64,000 bases of DNA from Girardinichthys multiradiatus (lineage: Eukaryota > Chordata > Actinopteri > Cyprinodontiformes > Goodeidae): contig NC_061800.1 of NCBI RefSeq assembly GCF_021462225.1, positions 15,980,749 to 16,044,748 on the forward strand. The letters are read 5' to 3'. Below are positions 22,926 to 36,029 of this stretch, in pieces. Below the pieces are notes generated by a model. The model did not search any database, was not told where the DNA came from, and saw nothing but the letters and a program-made list of their open reading frames with translations. Position numbers and translations under genes: made by a program. How positions within the stretch are numbered: position 1 is the first letter of the stretch; each line of letters starts with the position of its first letter.

Positions 22926-24157
22926 TTAGAGATGTCTTGAGTTAGAATAACCCAGAACGGCAGAAATAATGAAGTTATATGTGACTGCTTGCCAGGTTAT
23001 GCATTGGAGGTAGGGCATGATAGACTTAGAGAAGGAACGGCTTTTATTTATAGCTTCCACCATGGCTGCGTTGTCGCATAAAGCAACGATATGTTTTCTT
23101 TTTTTATAGCAGCCCCAGACGCAACAGGCTGAGGTGATGGGAATGGCTTCATAGAATGCTGAAGATTCTGACTGAGGAAAGGGGGAGGGCCACACGCCGG
23201 CGAACCATTTTCCCTGAAAACACCCCCCAAAACCCACAGACGGGGCTATGTCCGTGAAGAATTGAAGTGAGTCAGCTGAATGAACAATGCCACCATAAAA
23301 AAAAGAGATTCCTTAAGAAGACTGGACCAGAAAGCTAAGTCAGAAAGACAGCCGTCGTCCAGAGAAATTAGATCATGCAAAGAAGAGATGGAGTTAGCGA
23401 GGTCCAGCAAACGGGAGATAAATGAGCAGCCTTGAGGGATGATGCACATAAGGAAGTTAAGATGGCCCAGGAGAGACAACAGTTGTGGTTTGGAGATGAC
23501 TGTGGAAGAGACAAAGGACTGGGAAACCTTACAAATACGTGTTACTTTATCCTCGGGTAGAGGAGCAACCATGGCTTCTGAGTCTAGAGAAATTGAGAGG
23601 AACTTGAGTTTTTTGGCCTGGACTGGCGCTTTCTCCTAAGACGGGAACGGTGACTTGTTCAAACAGCTGAATGAGCTTCGGGAGGGAGGGGAGGGGGAAA
23701 GGGGATCGATGAGGAGAAAGTCATCAAGGAGGTTGAGGACAGAGGGAAGCTTAACAACATTAAGAAGTATCCAGCAAAGAGCTTCAGAAAGCTTGTTAAA
23801 AAGGCAGGGGCTACTTCTGCAGTCGAAAGTGAGCATTACTGCGAAGTAAAAACAGCGGTCCCATTTGATGCCTAAGAAGTGCCACTGAGAGGGGTGGACT
23901 GGCATGACCTAAAAGGCATCGGTGATCTGCCTTAGTGAGCCAAGTGCCACGCCCTGCTGATTTTATGAGTTTGATGGTGTGATCCACTGTAGCATAACAC
24001 AGGGAAAAGGGGGGTTTGGGAATAATGGAATTAATGCTGGGATGGGAATCTGAGTGAGGAGCAGAGAGATCAATAATGAGGCGTTTTTTGCCTGAATATT
24101 TCCTAGTGGCGATTCCCAGGGGGCTAACTCAGAAAGAAGGAAAAGGGGGAGCTTCAA
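22926..24157 (-). pseudogene. Ngaro-like reverse transcriptase and RNase H
   Basis: Fragments in three frames. 24157-23963 shows PLGNIQAKNASLLISL and PNPPFPCVMLQWITP; an adjacent frame reads KKRLIIDLSAPHSDSHPS. 23905-23636 has LGIKWDR and NLLDDFLLID, the LDD catalytic core (about 23730-23700). 23572-23246 has ISKPQLLSLLGHLNFL, the thumb/connection typical of DIRS-type reverse transcriptases. 23237-22926 has ALCDNAAMVEAINKSRS, the RNase H block (about 23085-23035). Multiple frame shifts make it non-functional. Confidence 0.75.
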
Positions 24158-24369
24158 ATGGTCCTGCCATGTAGCCCTTGGAAACTTCTTTAAGAAGAAT
24201 CTGGGCCACGATCACTGGTTCATGGAGCGCTAATTGGAGGTTGGCGCAAACGAGATTATGAGTAAGTGAAAAGGAGTGCCTATGAAAAACCCTTAAAGGC
24301 TAGTAATAAGAAAATCTGTGAATGATCGGTCTGGGTGAAATTGAAGGAGGAGTGCCAATTCTGGGATGT

Positions 24370-25740
24370 TTATTGGGGTTGCAAGAAAACGGAAAACAAA
24401 TTTTTGGATCCATGAGGGGGTTTGAAGAGGGATGAGCGGCGGGGACAGACGGACTTCGGATGGGCATCCCTGCAAAAGCTGCAAACAGGAAGGAAAGAAC
24501 AGGTAGGAATGTAGCAAATACCTTCATTGTAATTATCACAAAAAGGTTTATGATTATGCACCTCGACTTTCCTCGCTCAACAGTCGTAAGACTGGGCATT
24601 TGAAAGGCGGGGAGGTTGAGGGCGGATGGAAATGCCAGAGGAAAAGGGGATGGAAGGGCAAAGGGAACTCTGGTGGCCGACTGAACCGCAAGTAAAACAG
24701 GAGGTAGCTTGGATGAGCATGATTAATATTTCTGTGTCGAGGACAGACCAATCTAGACAGATGCCCTTTTGGGTGAGGTTAGATGCAGATTTGGTGGAAA
24801 AATGTTTGTGATAATGGAAGAGATATTTGAGATGAAGGTCCGTTATAAGGGATGGATAAATGTCGAGTTCTACCCTACGCTCTGGATAAACTGAACATAT
24901 GATATCTCTGAAGACACTGAAAGCTGCAACAAACTCGCCAAAAGATGCTGAGTTTGTTGCGAGGGATGAATGCAGGTGGGAGGAGCCGGGGAGTGGCTTG
25001 AGCGTCTGGCAGAGCAGTGGGAGATGGAACAGCTGACGTGGCTAAGTTGGCGGCAAACTCCTGGAGACGGAGGGTAAGTGAAGTTATGGAACGTTGAAGG
25101 GACTCCATGGATGCAACGAACGAAGCTGGTATGACTGGGGCCGACAAAGACGTACAAGCCTGGGCTGCTGGAGGATCGCTGGGAGGAGAGACAGAAGCAT
25201 AAGACGGGCCGGGTGGAGCGTTAGCAGAAACTGGTGTTGAAGCATGCGACCTCAACGACATTTGGCTGGAACTTTAGCTGATTTCTTGAGGCATTTCCCA
25301 GAGGAGGCAGAAGGTGGAGGAGGCGGAGAGGGGGAAGAGCCATGGTGAGGCAGGAGCTCGGCAAGTTGAGCTTGGTGAGAAGGTTCCACGTCCGAACCCA
25401 GAGATATGGCACTTGCTCTAAGTTGAGATGTGGGAGAAAGAAGGGTTGCTACGGTAGGAGGCTAGGCGAGCACTCCTGCGGTTAGCAGAAGAAGAAGGAG
25501 GACCAAGATCCGCCATGAAGTATGGAGTGGAGCGGATCAAATCATCAGGCTTGTAGTCGAAAATCCTCAGTGGTTCGAAGTTTGGCTTAAAGAGCGAGGA
25601 AGTCCGTGAGTGAAGGTCTTTAAAGCGGAGCCTTCGAGGGGGATTGACTCGATGCTGATTGGTGGGAGCGGGGACCATGGTGGAGTCATTGGACAGAGCA
25701 GAGGAGGGGGTGAGTCTTACAGATGGTATTTTCGTCAAAA
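24370..25740 (-). pseudogene. Ngaro-like gag with Cys/His cluster
   Basis: Three frames in series. 25740-25418 is rich in serine and arginine (PPRRLRFKDLHSRTSS). 25261-24875 is proline/alanine-rich with a possible helix (SLQRSITSLTLRLQEFAANL). 24561-24370 contains CDNYNEGIC, PTC, VCSFC and H, giving a C-x7-C-x4-C-x5-C-x2-C-x4-H arrangement like the zinc cluster in DIRS/Ngaro first open frames. Frame changes between them show decay. Confidence 0.6.
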
Positions 25741-25783
25741 CTCCATATATATATATATATATACACACATACATATATATATG
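25741..25783. repeat. (TA)n/(CA)n simple repeat
   Basis: Alternating TA with an interrupting ACACACA. 25800-26580 to its right is non-coding apart from A and T homopolymer runs around 26190-26350. Confidence 0.8.
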
Positions 25784-26584
25784 TTTCCCTGTGCAATAAA
25801 ATGACAACCAGCCTTTTTATTATTTCCTGATTACTGCTAGCGCACACAGATGAAAACAAGAAGAGCTCCGGTCGAATACTCCCACCGCTCAATCTGGCGG
25901 ATCTTCTGCAAATCTGTCATCATATTTTCTCCTCTTGAGATGCACGTCGTGTATTCACATAAACTGCTTCTATCTGTGAAGCATGTTGTCTTTCAAAACC
26001 AATCACATATATATAGAATATTGATGATGTGTTACAGATAATTCCAGTTCCCACAGTACCTGAATGCTACAGCTGGGAATATGTTGTTCAGCCTGTGTGT
26101 TAAACTGTCAGTCATGATTCCACACCCCCGTGATCTGAGGCCCTGCCACACACGCCACAACAGGGTCAGAAGTCTGAAGCTGAAAAAAAAAAATCTGCAA
26201 GTGCAAAAAAAAAACATGAATCTGAAAAGTAGTTTTGAATTTTTTTTCCAGTTTCACATCTGTTTTTTTTTTTTCAGTTGCAAAACGTTTTTGGGTAAAA
26301 AATTTTTTCTTTTGAACAAACCTTTATTTTTTAGGTAAATTTTTTTTTCTGAACAAACTTTATGGCCTCAATTTAGCTCAACAGCTGTCCACCTAAAAGG
26401 GAGAAGCTGCGCATGCTCGGGAGGCAGATTCGAGAGGTTGTGTTCACTGACTGAGTTTTTTGTACAGGTAAATATTTAGTTGTACAAGTAAATTTTTTTT
26501 GCCATGCGACTTCTCACAGTGTAATTTACAGACATTCACATCCAAAATACAAGCTCGGATGTTTTGAAACATATCTACCTTCTT

Positions 26585-29500
26585 TCTTTTTTTTTTAACA
26601 ATATATTTATTGACTTTTTGCATATATAAAACATATAAAACATACATTCTAACAATGAACACCCTCCCACCCACAATCAACACTCAGGGTTTACAATTAA
26701 ATAAAATTCAGCTTAAAAAAAAAATAAACAAAAAAACACACAAATGCATAAAAGTAAATACTTGTATACAGATACATATAAAACTAAAAGTTTCAATCAT
26801 CCAACTCTAATGCTAAAGTATCACTCTCGTATTAATAAATATGAGCCACAGGGATAACCATTAATCTTATTAGGTGCTGTTCTTTAATTTTGTTCCACTT
26901 CATTTGTCATTTCAGCTTGGTTACTTTCCAAAAATTGCATGAAGGTGTCCCATATTTCTTTAAATTTACTGGTCTTTCCTCGAACCATGTATGTTAGTTT
27001 CCCCAGCGCAAGGCAGGAAGCCATTTATCGTAGCCACATTGCAGTTGTAGGACGGTCCATACTTTTCCATTTCAAAGTGATTACTCTCCTGGCTTGCAGC
27101 GTACACAAGTCGATCAAAGGTGCTGTTTTGTGGCTTGGTACAAAGTTATCAGAATAGATTGCTAATTTACAAAACTTTGCCTCAAGAGCAACCTCTATTG
27201 AAGCTATACGTGAGACCAGATTAACTGTGCTCTTCCAAAATAACTGCATCTTTGGGGCATTCTCACATACAGTGCAGTAATGTGCCAATATTAACATTAC
27301 ATTTAGGACAACTATCAGGAATGTCAGGGTTAAACTTAAGTTTCACAGGCATTACATATGTTCTGAACAGCCATTTATACTGTAAGAATTTTAATCCTGT
27401 ATTGATAGTTTGCATTGGTGCTTTTAAGCAAGCATTTTCCCACTCATCCTTAGTAATATCTACTCATAAATCCTCTCTCCAGGCATTAAGTCTTGATTGT
27501 GAGGTGTCTTTGGATTTGGATCTCAGCAAAGCATACAATAGTGATATTTGTCTTCGACTGTCTTCACAATTTACAGTAATTCTTTCTGTATCTGAGAGGG
27601 GCAGCTCCTCTAAGCTGTGGATCTGGGACGTTATAAAACTTCTTAACTGTAAATACTTAAAGTAGTGTTTTCTAGGAATTGAATATTTATGAACCAGCTG
27701 GTCAAAAGTCATTAGTTTCCCATGTGCATATAAATCAGCTATTTTGGTTGAACCTTTGTCCACCCATTGCTTGAGCCCACCATCAGCTTTACCAGGAACA
27801 AAGTTATCGTTCCCCCATATCGGTGAGAACTGAGAGAGCTTAGGTGCATCCTCTGTATAAGCATGCACATTGTGCCAGACAGAGAGGGTATTCTTAACAA
27901 ATGGATTTTTTGTCTGCTTCTTGAGTGTTTTAGTATGAGCAGAATAAATATATGATTGAAGAGGTAAACCACCGGCTGCAGTGCGTTCGATAGCTGTCCA
28001 TGCTGGGGGGTTAGAGGAAATGTAAAACATAGCTGCATGCAGTCGTGTCACTCAATAGTACCATTGTAGGTTAGATATTTGAAGCCCTCCTCTATCACAG
28101 GGAAGGTACAGTAAAGAGAGCCGCAGTGTAGGACGCCGATTATTCCATACGAAATTTGTGATCAGTTTCCTCAGCCTACAAAAAAAAAAAAACAGTGAAA
28201 GTGGAATAGGTATAGATTGAAATAAATAAAGAAATCTAGGGAGGATTGACATTTTAATTATATTAATACAGCCTAGCACAGAGATCGGCATTGACATCCA
28301 CTTACTCAAAGACTCACGCGTTGACTGTACTATGGGATCATAGTTGAGTGCAACTATAGTCTCAATTTCAGGGATTATTTTGATTCCTAAATATGTAAAG
28401 CCCTCCTGTGCAACTGAAAAGGAGGTAAGTATTTTTGGGTTTTGTCTTTCATATTTATTCAAAAATAATATAGTTGGAAATATTCAAATTGGACAGATAT
28501 ATAACAACGTCATCCGCAAAAAATGAGATAGTATGCTCCAGTTTCCCTATTTTAATACTGAAGACTTTTGGATGTTGTCAGATGGCCAAGGCCAGGGGCT
28601 CAATGGCAAACAAAAATAACAGAGGGGACCATGGGCAACCTTGTCGCGTGCCTCTATGAAGACTAAATGTTTGCGATATTTTATTGTTCGTTATTATTTC
28701 CACTGTTGGTTCTGTATATAAAAGTTTCACCCATTTAAGGTACTTTTCTCCCATCCCAAATTTTGCCAGGACCTCCATTAATTATTTCCATTCAATCCTG
28801 CTGAAGCCTTTTTTAGCATCCAACGACAGTATTGCATTATCCTTGGATCACGCCTTTCATGTAATATACTCAATACTACATATATTATGAAATGCCTAAG
28901 TCCAGGAGTGAAGCCGTTCTGATCGTTGGACATTAGAGATGGAAGGTATAACTCTAGTCTCCTGGCTAAAACCTTTCATAGTATCTCAATATCACAGCAC
29001 ATCATAGATAGGGGCGATAAGATCCCTTTTCTGTTGTTTCCTTGACAGGCTTTGGAACCAAGGTGATTAATGCAGGCCGTAAGGTTGGGGGGGGGGGATT
29101 ACTCATTCATACACCCTTTTAAAAACTTCTAGTAATGGAGGGAGTAATTTTCCTGTCCATTAATTCAGGCCCTGGGGTTTTCCCACTTCTCTTGCTCTGC
29201 ACAGCTTTCCTTAACCGTAACATGTTTATCCAGTTCAATCTTATCTTGATCCATAGGGTTAGACTTCAATTAAGTTGAGATCATCTATAGACTGTACCAG
29301 GACCTTCCTGACATGAAGATGAGAAGTGTCAATGCCAGTTGAACGGTCATTGACGGGGTCCAAAACACAGTTATAATCACCACCAATTTTATATTTTCCA
29401 GGTAAAGTCAATATAGTAAGAAAGAGACCCCTAAAAAAAGAGTGATTGTCCTTATTGGGTCCATAAATGTCGACCTGTGTTATTTGGGCTTCTAATATTG

Positions 29501-29600
29501 TCCCCTACAAAATAATATATCTACCACCCGGATCAATGACTTCCTGATTAAGCCCGAACGGGACTGATTTGTGGATCAAAATAAGTGAGAGTAGAGATGT
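26585..29600 (-). mobile_element. L1-type LINE, 5' truncated and decayed
   Basis: The A tail (a T run on +) at 26585-26600 marks the 3' end. From 29600 downward the minus strand gives endonuclease text VDIYGPNKDNHSFF and then GGDYNCVLDPVNDRS. Next come reverse transcriptase blocks FGMGEKYLKWVKLLY, GTRQGCPWSPLLF and LEHTISFFADDVVIYL (FADD core, 28503-28520). The frame 28462-28052 (FTYLGIKIIP..., LPRFLYLFQSIPI, NFVWNNRRPTLR) and the frame 28051-27464 form the C-terminal region. Frame shifts occur repeatedly. The blocks match the fish L1 superfamily; the subfamily is not assigned. Confidence 0.85.
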
Positions 29601-29704
29601 AGAAGGTGTGTGAAAGTGGTGGAGTGTGAGAATTGCAGATAAAGTAGAAATATTGGGTGGACCAGGGTATGATTAAGCATGCGGGTGTGAAAGAGATATA
29701 GAAG

Positions 29705-30371
29705 TTGAAATGCAAAGTGGATAGGATTTGGGACACGTGGGTTAGGCAGGGTCATCTGTCTGCAGATGTGGACGGTCCTCTGCCCTCCATGTCGGTGGTC
29801 ACTTTATTAAGAGTCATGTCAGACACTGAATTGAAAGAAAAGAACGAAGTGTGGGAGAAGAAAGGGAAATGGTCATTTGCAGCCAGTGCTTATCAACATG
29901 ACAATGCTGCTGTGAATAATCAACTAATCCATCAGATGCTGAAATTAATGACAACAGTAATAAATAGGATTACTTACGTACAGAAATGTATCCATCACTG
30001 TCAGATAAAAAGGCTTATGAACCCCAGAAAAGCCACCGCCTTATCAGCCACAGATACCTTCTGTGCCACTCCCACATACACCATCAGACATAATGACTCC
30101 TGCCTTTCAAATTACTGGAGGAAAAGCAGAGGTCACACTGACCTGTGGAGAAATAACCACCACAGATGAAGGTAATTCAGCCAGAGACCAGAAACTGAAG
30201 GATGACTTGCTTGACTTACTCATTACTGATAGAGAAAATCGCATGCAAAAAGAACCAGTATATATCAACCCACCACTAATTACAGGCTCATGGGTGACAC
30301 AAACGTCAGGAAAAGGGCCAGAATCATCTAGTCAGAAGTCCAAACTGCCCAAATCATCACCTAATTGTTGA
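29705..30371 (+). pseudogene. gag-like fragment of the endogenous retrovirus
   Basis: A 154-codon frame (29705-30169) is overlapped by a second frame (30063-30371) in another phase, joined in position by a frame shift near 30060. The first part is charged and helical in look. The second is rich in proline, serine and threonine (PLPHTPSDIMTPAFQITGG). No nucleocapsid zinc knuckle is visible. The gag call rests on position upstream of pol and env remnants, so it is tentative. Confidence 0.4.
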
Positions 30372-30479
30372 TATCCTGCTACAACCTCATGTCTCATAAG
30401 GAACAGAAGAAGTGAACCTAGCAATTGCAATGCAACAAATATCCAACCAACCTCATGGTTGTGCGGAACTGGCTGCACA

Positions 30480-30712
30480 ACAAGTGAAGCTCAGACTAGA
30501 TCTAGGAAGTGAGCCCTTACCACATCCTGAACCAGAACTCTTACTGACGGCTGTTGCTATAAAACGGAAACAGGAATTGTGGCCTCATATGCTACTGTCA
30601 AAGCTAACAAAGACAGAAACACATTCACAGTGGCCAAAAGTGCAATTATACCTGCTTCAGCACAACTGGCAGAAATAACTGCAAAAACAAAACAAAAATA
30701 CAGATCTATTTT
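30480..30712 (+). pseudogene. Retroviral RNase H remnant
   Basis: Across two frames the sequence reads PEPELLLTA and then VASYATVKANKDRN..., ending IPASAQLAEITAKTK. The AQLAEI(T)A block after a glycine-rich or variable strand is a hallmark of retroviral RNase H. A frame shift lies near 30560, and the remainder of pol is gone. The fragment cannot encode a working enzyme. Confidence 0.55.
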
Positions 30713-32132
30713 AAAATAAAGAAAAAGCATGCTTAAAAAAAAAAACTTGGTACTGTGGTGGAAAATAACTCCATGGTTCTGAAGGCCTTTTCATGCAGTC
30801 TTTTAGGAAACATGAGATTAGTTTAATTTTTGTGTGGTACCACTGTCCAATCAGAATCTCTTACCTTCAAAAATAACCCAATTTTTTCATTCTCATTTTA
30901 AAGGTTTGTCTTGCTAAGGCAAATGTGATTAACAAAACCAATTACTCTCAAAAGTTTAAAAAGTTTTAGCTGGTAATATCTTAGAAAATAACAAGTGTTT
31001 TAATATTCCTATGCAACACAGAACTGATTAGGTTTCTCTTTACTTCTCCAAAGGGAGAAAAAAGAACCTGCAGAACCAAGCCTTTCATAGTTTTTGTCAG
31101 GACCTGATATAAGGTACAGTGTAAATCAACACGCTGCCTGAATCAGAAGAGGGAAGAAAAAACCTAATATAACCTCTTCACAGCAGCTGCTGGGAAAAAC
31201 AATGAATTTGTACTTTCCATAAGCGTCAGTTAGCACTTGCGGACAAAACTGCACCAAACTGTAAATACTGTGTCAGAAACTGTATGAAGACCATCTGCAG
31301 TAGAACTAAGCCTGTTTTAATGAGTTCTCTACCCATTAGATTTATGGGATACAAACTCTGACAACAGAAAATAATGGCTGAAGGAGAAACCCATCAGGTG
31401 TTACGCATGCAATGGGTTTTAAAAATGCTCCTTCATGAGATCTGTCCCGAGAATAACATAGAAACACATGGTTACTGCTGAGTTTTGGAGATGTAACTTC
31501 CTCTGCTTTTTAATAACTTTTAATAACTAGAATAATTGACCCTGAATATTCCACGACGAAAGAGAACTTGTTTCTCTAAAATAATTAACTGGAAAGTATC
31601 AAATGAGTTAAGTTATCACCCTTTTAAAGATACTTTTCTAACCCTAAAAAAATATTTTAACCCGCTATATCTGTCAACGTCAAGCAAGCGTGTCACATGA
31701 GCAGCGGTTAATAAGCGTTCTTCATTGCAGAAAATAGGAAAAGATTTATGCAAATGTGTGTGTGTTTGTACGTTACCCCCATCAGTTTCTTAATCGTTCC
31801 AGAGTCAGACTGTCATGGCACACAGTCCTCTATCAGTCCAAAACAAAAACAACCCAGGCCCTTCAGGTCTGTTGGTGAGACAATCAATCCTTTGTCCGCT
31901 TTTAACTTCTCCAGGAGGGAGAAAGAACTTTGCTTTGCTGTGAGTGAAGACGAGGACATCACACAGAAGAGGCGGATGTGATTGAGCTTTCCTCTCTTTC
32001 ACTGGTGGTCGTAGCTGCTCTCCCACCGAGAACTGAACACTCTGAACTTTAAAAAAAATTATAATAAAAAGGTATTTTGTGTTTCACCATATTGTTAATC
32101 CTCATCTTCCTTTGCAGGTACCTTCGAAAAGA

Positions 32133-33228
32133 ATGGGAGGTGAAAATCTAGGACCCATGCCCCTTAAGGGTTGGGTCATGGTAGGTATAGGTGTTTTAGC
32201 ATTCTTCTTTGTTACATTGATTTTCGGATTGTTCTGTGAACTGCCTTTCCAAGCATGCTCAAGTCATCCAGACAATAAAGTATCAAAACGCAGCGCTCCA
32301 CCCATTGCCAACAAAACCAGGGCTGGCACTTTTACCCCTCTACGAAGAAATGGCACATACACTTGCTTTAACTTCACTTCCAAAACCCCGCAGGTGAATG
32401 TTGGGGACATTCCTCGCGATTGGTGCAACTCCACGGTGTCAGGCTCAGTGATAGGTCCTTGGGCAAGATCAGGACTTTATTATTATTGTGGAGGACACCG
32501 CCTTCTGACTAGGATCCAAAATAATACTATTGGAGTGTGTGCCATGGTTAGGTTGCAGGCACCTCTCCATCTTGTTAGGAAAAGACCTTAAGTATCTTCC
32601 TTCAACACACGCCCAAAGCACAGCTTTAACTAGGAGAAGGTGTAGACATATCCTAAAACGGAGCGCAAACACCTTTGACTTAAGCAAAGACTCACCCACC
32701 TACATTGATGCAATAGGAGTTCCTCAAGGCGTACCTAATTAATACAAATTAGCGGATCAAGTCTCAGCAGGCTTTGAAAACATCCCCATTATAACAGCTT
32801 TGTTCCATGTTACTCCCAATAAAAACGTAGATCGCATCAACTACATCCATTACAATGTTTTACGTCTAGCTAACTTAACAAGGGATGCAGTAGAAGGCCT
32901 GTCCGAACAATTGGCACCAACCTCCCTCATGGTTGTGCAAAACCGAATGGCATTAGATATGTTGTTGGCAGAAAAAGGGGGCGTCTGTTTGATGTTTGGG
33001 GATAAGTGTTGCACTTTTATTCCCAACAACACTGCACCTGATGGTTCCGTCTCAAAAGCTTTAGAAGGATTAAAAACACTTTCAGCCACTATGCATGAGC
33101 ACTCAGGACTAGACAATCCGTTAGAAGACTGGATAACGGGCATGTTTGGACACTGGAAAGGGTTGATTATGTCATTGTTTATTTCCATTGCTGTTTTTGT
33201 AGCTATTATGGTTACCTGTGGATGCTAA
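32133..33228 (+). pseudogene. Retroviral envelope (env) relic, surface and transmembrane parts
   Basis: The first frame, from ATG 32133, opens with a hydrophobic signal-like segment (VMVGIGVLAFFFVTLIFGLF) and continues into a short cysteine-bearing surface subunit with several N-x-S/T sites, stopping at 32591. The next stretch (32592-32800) is in other phases and has an in-frame stop near 32742. The transmembrane subunit is open from 32800 to 33228. It has an immunosuppressive-like segment directly before a CX6CC motif (32986-33012), a membrane span near the end (about 33165-33215) and a very short tail. CX6CC is typical of gamma-type envelopes with a disulphide link to the surface subunit. 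The breaks make this a pseudogene, although the transmembrane part alone is open. Host capture of related env genes is known in fish, but no evidence for it is seen here. Confidence 0.75.
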
Positions 33229-33604
33229 CGAGGAGGAGGACGAAGATTAACCCGTAAGAGTAAATTACAGGGCGTCTGATATGTATTACTGTCTAGGGAG
33301 CAGAAGGATGGTAGAATATTATATTGGCTTATTTGGACAGACTATGGAATAAAGCACGGATCGACACCCTCCAGTTAGAGGGGTCACGACTCCCAGTCAA
33401 GATTTAGAAGGTTGTAAGCATCCTTGGGACTACAAAAGCCCGACAGGCAATAGTCCCTGGGCACATGGCGTGGCATTGGAGGCAGGGTCAAAAAGCATAA
33501 TGACAAATATTTCCTTCTGCTCCACAGGTTGTAATGATTGTTAAAATCTTTTATTTAGCATCTCCAAGTATTGGAGTCACATAGGTGACTTCAAAAGGGG
33601 GAAT

Positions 33605-34218
33605 TGTGGAAATATAAATGCCTTATCATTAGTAGCTAAAGCTAAGATATATTTGGGATTTGCTGCTTATAGATTGATTATTATTAGGAGTTTTTAGTTA
33701 TGCTTTTGAGAGTTAGAAAAATCCTTAAACAGTAGCTTCTAATGTGGTCACACAATGAGTGTTATTCAAGGTTAAAGCTTGCAGGTGTTTTCTGTCTGTA
33801 TCGTGAGAAGCTAGCAGTGGATTAGGGAGGCATGGTACTCCTCTCACTTAAGATTCCTGAAGACGTGTGGGAAACGATTATTTAATTAAATGATTAAATG
33901 TATCTCTGTTTCTTTGATACTGTTGCTGGGGAGACATCCACAGACAGAATGATTGTGTATGTGTACTGCATAGCAGCGTGGGGTATAAAAATGTAATGTG
34001 GCGCACCCCCAGTGAGACAACACAGACGTTTCCAGGTACCAGTGTAAGTGTGTGTCTCCCTCTCTGAATTCAGATTGGTTTTAATAAACTTGTGGAAACG
34101 TACAACTTATCTCTGACTGAGGACTGTCCTTTGGGGTGCCAAATAAAAAGAGTCGGGGAGAGGTGAGGAGTAATGTAAGAATTAACTGACGGCCAGTAAA
34201 GTTTTCCTACCTCAACAG
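33605..34218 (+). mobile_element. 3' LTR of the endogenous retrovirus
   Basis: It starts TGTGGAAAT directly after the purine tract AAAAGGGGGAA. A polyadenylation signal (AATAAA) sits at about 34084, followed by GT-rich sequence. The right end is uncertain: a CA at about 34218 (CTACCTCAACA) is the best candidate. Without a 5' partner the length cannot be confirmed. Confidence 0.55.
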
Positions 34219-34222
34219 AAAC

Positions 34223-36025
34223 CAGCAACAGTTAAATGCACATAATTTGCTCAAACCACTCCAGTTGGGAAAACCTGAGTGCCCAAAGGACCTGTCAGAT
34301 CACGCTGCACTGCTCAAGTGAACATAGCAGGACAAGTGTGTCGTTGCCTCCTCAATACAGGGTTCACAAGTCACAACTACTGCAGTATCATTCTACAACA
34401 ACAATTTTTCCGACCGACCCCTGAACTCTCTATGTGATCTGCTGCAAGTCAAGGGTGCAGCTGGACAAGCGGTCCCATATTTTGGAAAATATCATCTGTC
34501 TTTGGACCTTTCCGAAAGATTTCCTGGAAGCTGATTTTGACATATCAACCTTCACACTTGTCGTCCCAGATGCACACCAAGAACCCCAATCACAGCTGCT
34601 GATAGGAATGAATACTCTGGAACCATTATATAACCAGTATCTGGGAAGTGACATTGCTGGATTTCAGCCTACATCTCATGGCTACAGAACTGTTTTATAT
34701 CTGCTGCAGTTACAACACCAACAGGCTCAGTCAGGAAGTGAGGCAGTCATGATGTTGTCAAGCAAATGTCCAATCCTGATTCCTGGTGGCCATACTGTTG
34801 TGGTAGAGGGCTCTGTCCATTCTACCACTCGACCTGCTGGCCAATGCACTCTGATTGAACATCCTGCCACACCCTTACCAGGTAAGCCCTTACCAGGTGA
34901 GCTATATGTCGAGAGCTGTCTTGTCACATTTCCCAGTCATGCACCTCACAAGCTTCCAGTGGTCCCTCAAGAACAAGTATCATCAAGATATCTCACTTCC
35001 ACCTCTGAGCACCATCGCAGAGCTGTCTACATCCACTCAAATCCTATCGCATGCCATCTCCACGCCCTCTGAGAACCCTCCCAGCACTTTGCAATATGAT
35101 TTTGGAGATTCACTCATTCAAAGAGCAAAATGGTCAGAACGCATCATCAAAAAACCGAAGGAAATGCCTTTAGTCTTTTCCCAGCGTGACTTAGACTTTG
35201 GACAGACTATCAAGGTGAAGCATAACATCAAACTACATGACAAAACTCCATTTAAACAATGACCCAGACCTATCCAACCCGAAAATATTGAGGCAGTTCA
35301 CAAACACCTGTGTGAGCTATTGGAGTATGTTGTGATCAGAGAGTTGAAGTCTCCATTCGCCTCACCAATTGTTGTTGTCTGGGAAATTAATGCAGATGTT
35401 TGTTAATGCATTAACTACAGGAAACTGAACATCCAAACCGTAAAAGACGCCTACGTTCTTCCCAATATGAATAAGTCGTTTCCTGCACTGAAGTGTTCAA
35501 GATTGTTCAGCGTTCTGGATCTCAAACTACTACCAAATAGAAATGAATGAGGCCAACAAAGTCAAGACAGCTTTTGTTACACCTCTTGGATTCTGTGAGT
35601 TCAGCCGCATGCCACAAGGAGTTACAAATGCCCCAAGTACATTCCCACGACTCATAGAAAAATGTATAGGAGACTTGCAATTAAATTAGGTTCTTGTGTT
35701 CCTAGACGATTTGATTACTTTTTCCAGGATTTTGGAGAAACATGACTACCGGTTGCTGAGTGTACTCAAGCAGTTGAAGGAATATGGTCTTACCAGAGAA
35801 ATGTAAATTCTTCCAAACTTCAGCGAGATACCTGGGACTGTTGTGTCTATGCAAGTTGTAGAAACAAACCAGGATAAAATAAGCACTCTTAAATCCTGGC
35901 CAATTCCCTAACCCTGAAGGACTTAAAATCTTTCCTAGGATTTGCAGGACATTACCGACGAATTGTTAACGGTTATGCAACTATGGCAAAGCCACTGAAT
36001 GAACTGACTCGAGGCTACATATCAA
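34223..36025 (+). pseudogene. Ty3/gypsy pol relic (protease region to RNase H start)
   Basis: Fragments in shifting frames. 34434-35072 probably covers the protease region and linker (TFTLVVPDAHQEPQSQLLIG..NTLEPLY). 35262-35420 has IQPENIEAVHKHL..LLEYVVIRELKSPFASPIVVV, the start of the reverse transcriptase. CINYRKLN follows at about 35408, FSVLDLK at about 35510, the catalytic VFLDDLI at 35696-35716, and LKDLKSFLGFAGHYRRIV...AKPLNELTRGY (35920-36015) at the reverse transcriptase-RNase H junction. At least five stops or shifts are present. The element is cut at its right end by a Rex3 insertion. Confidence 0.8.
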
Positions 36026-36029
36026 CTGT

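Larger units (their letters stand above)
22900..25740 (-). mobile_element. Ngaro/DIRS-like retrotransposon, 3' truncated
   Basis: In minus-strand order: gag-like frames (25740-24875), a Cys/His cluster (about 24540-24441), reverse transcriptase (24157-23246) and RNase H (23237-22926). The recombinase that should follow is missing. At the 5' side (25741-25783) the element abuts a TA/CA simple repeat. The domain order and motifs match the DIRS superfamily, and the RNase H text is closest to what is known from fish Ngaro elements. Confidence 0.7.
29700..34218 (+). mobile_element. Degraded endogenous retrovirus
   Basis: Order on +: gag-like sequence (29705-30371), a stub of pol RNase H (about 30480-30710), about 1.4 kb without coding signal, env (32133-33228), polypurine tract (about 33593-33603) and a 3' LTR from 33605. 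Most of pol, including reverse transcriptase and integrase, is missing. A 5' LTR was not found; the left side abuts the L1 element. The sequence at 30720-32110 shows only a possible splice acceptor (TTTGCAG, 32111-32117) before env. Confidence 0.7.
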
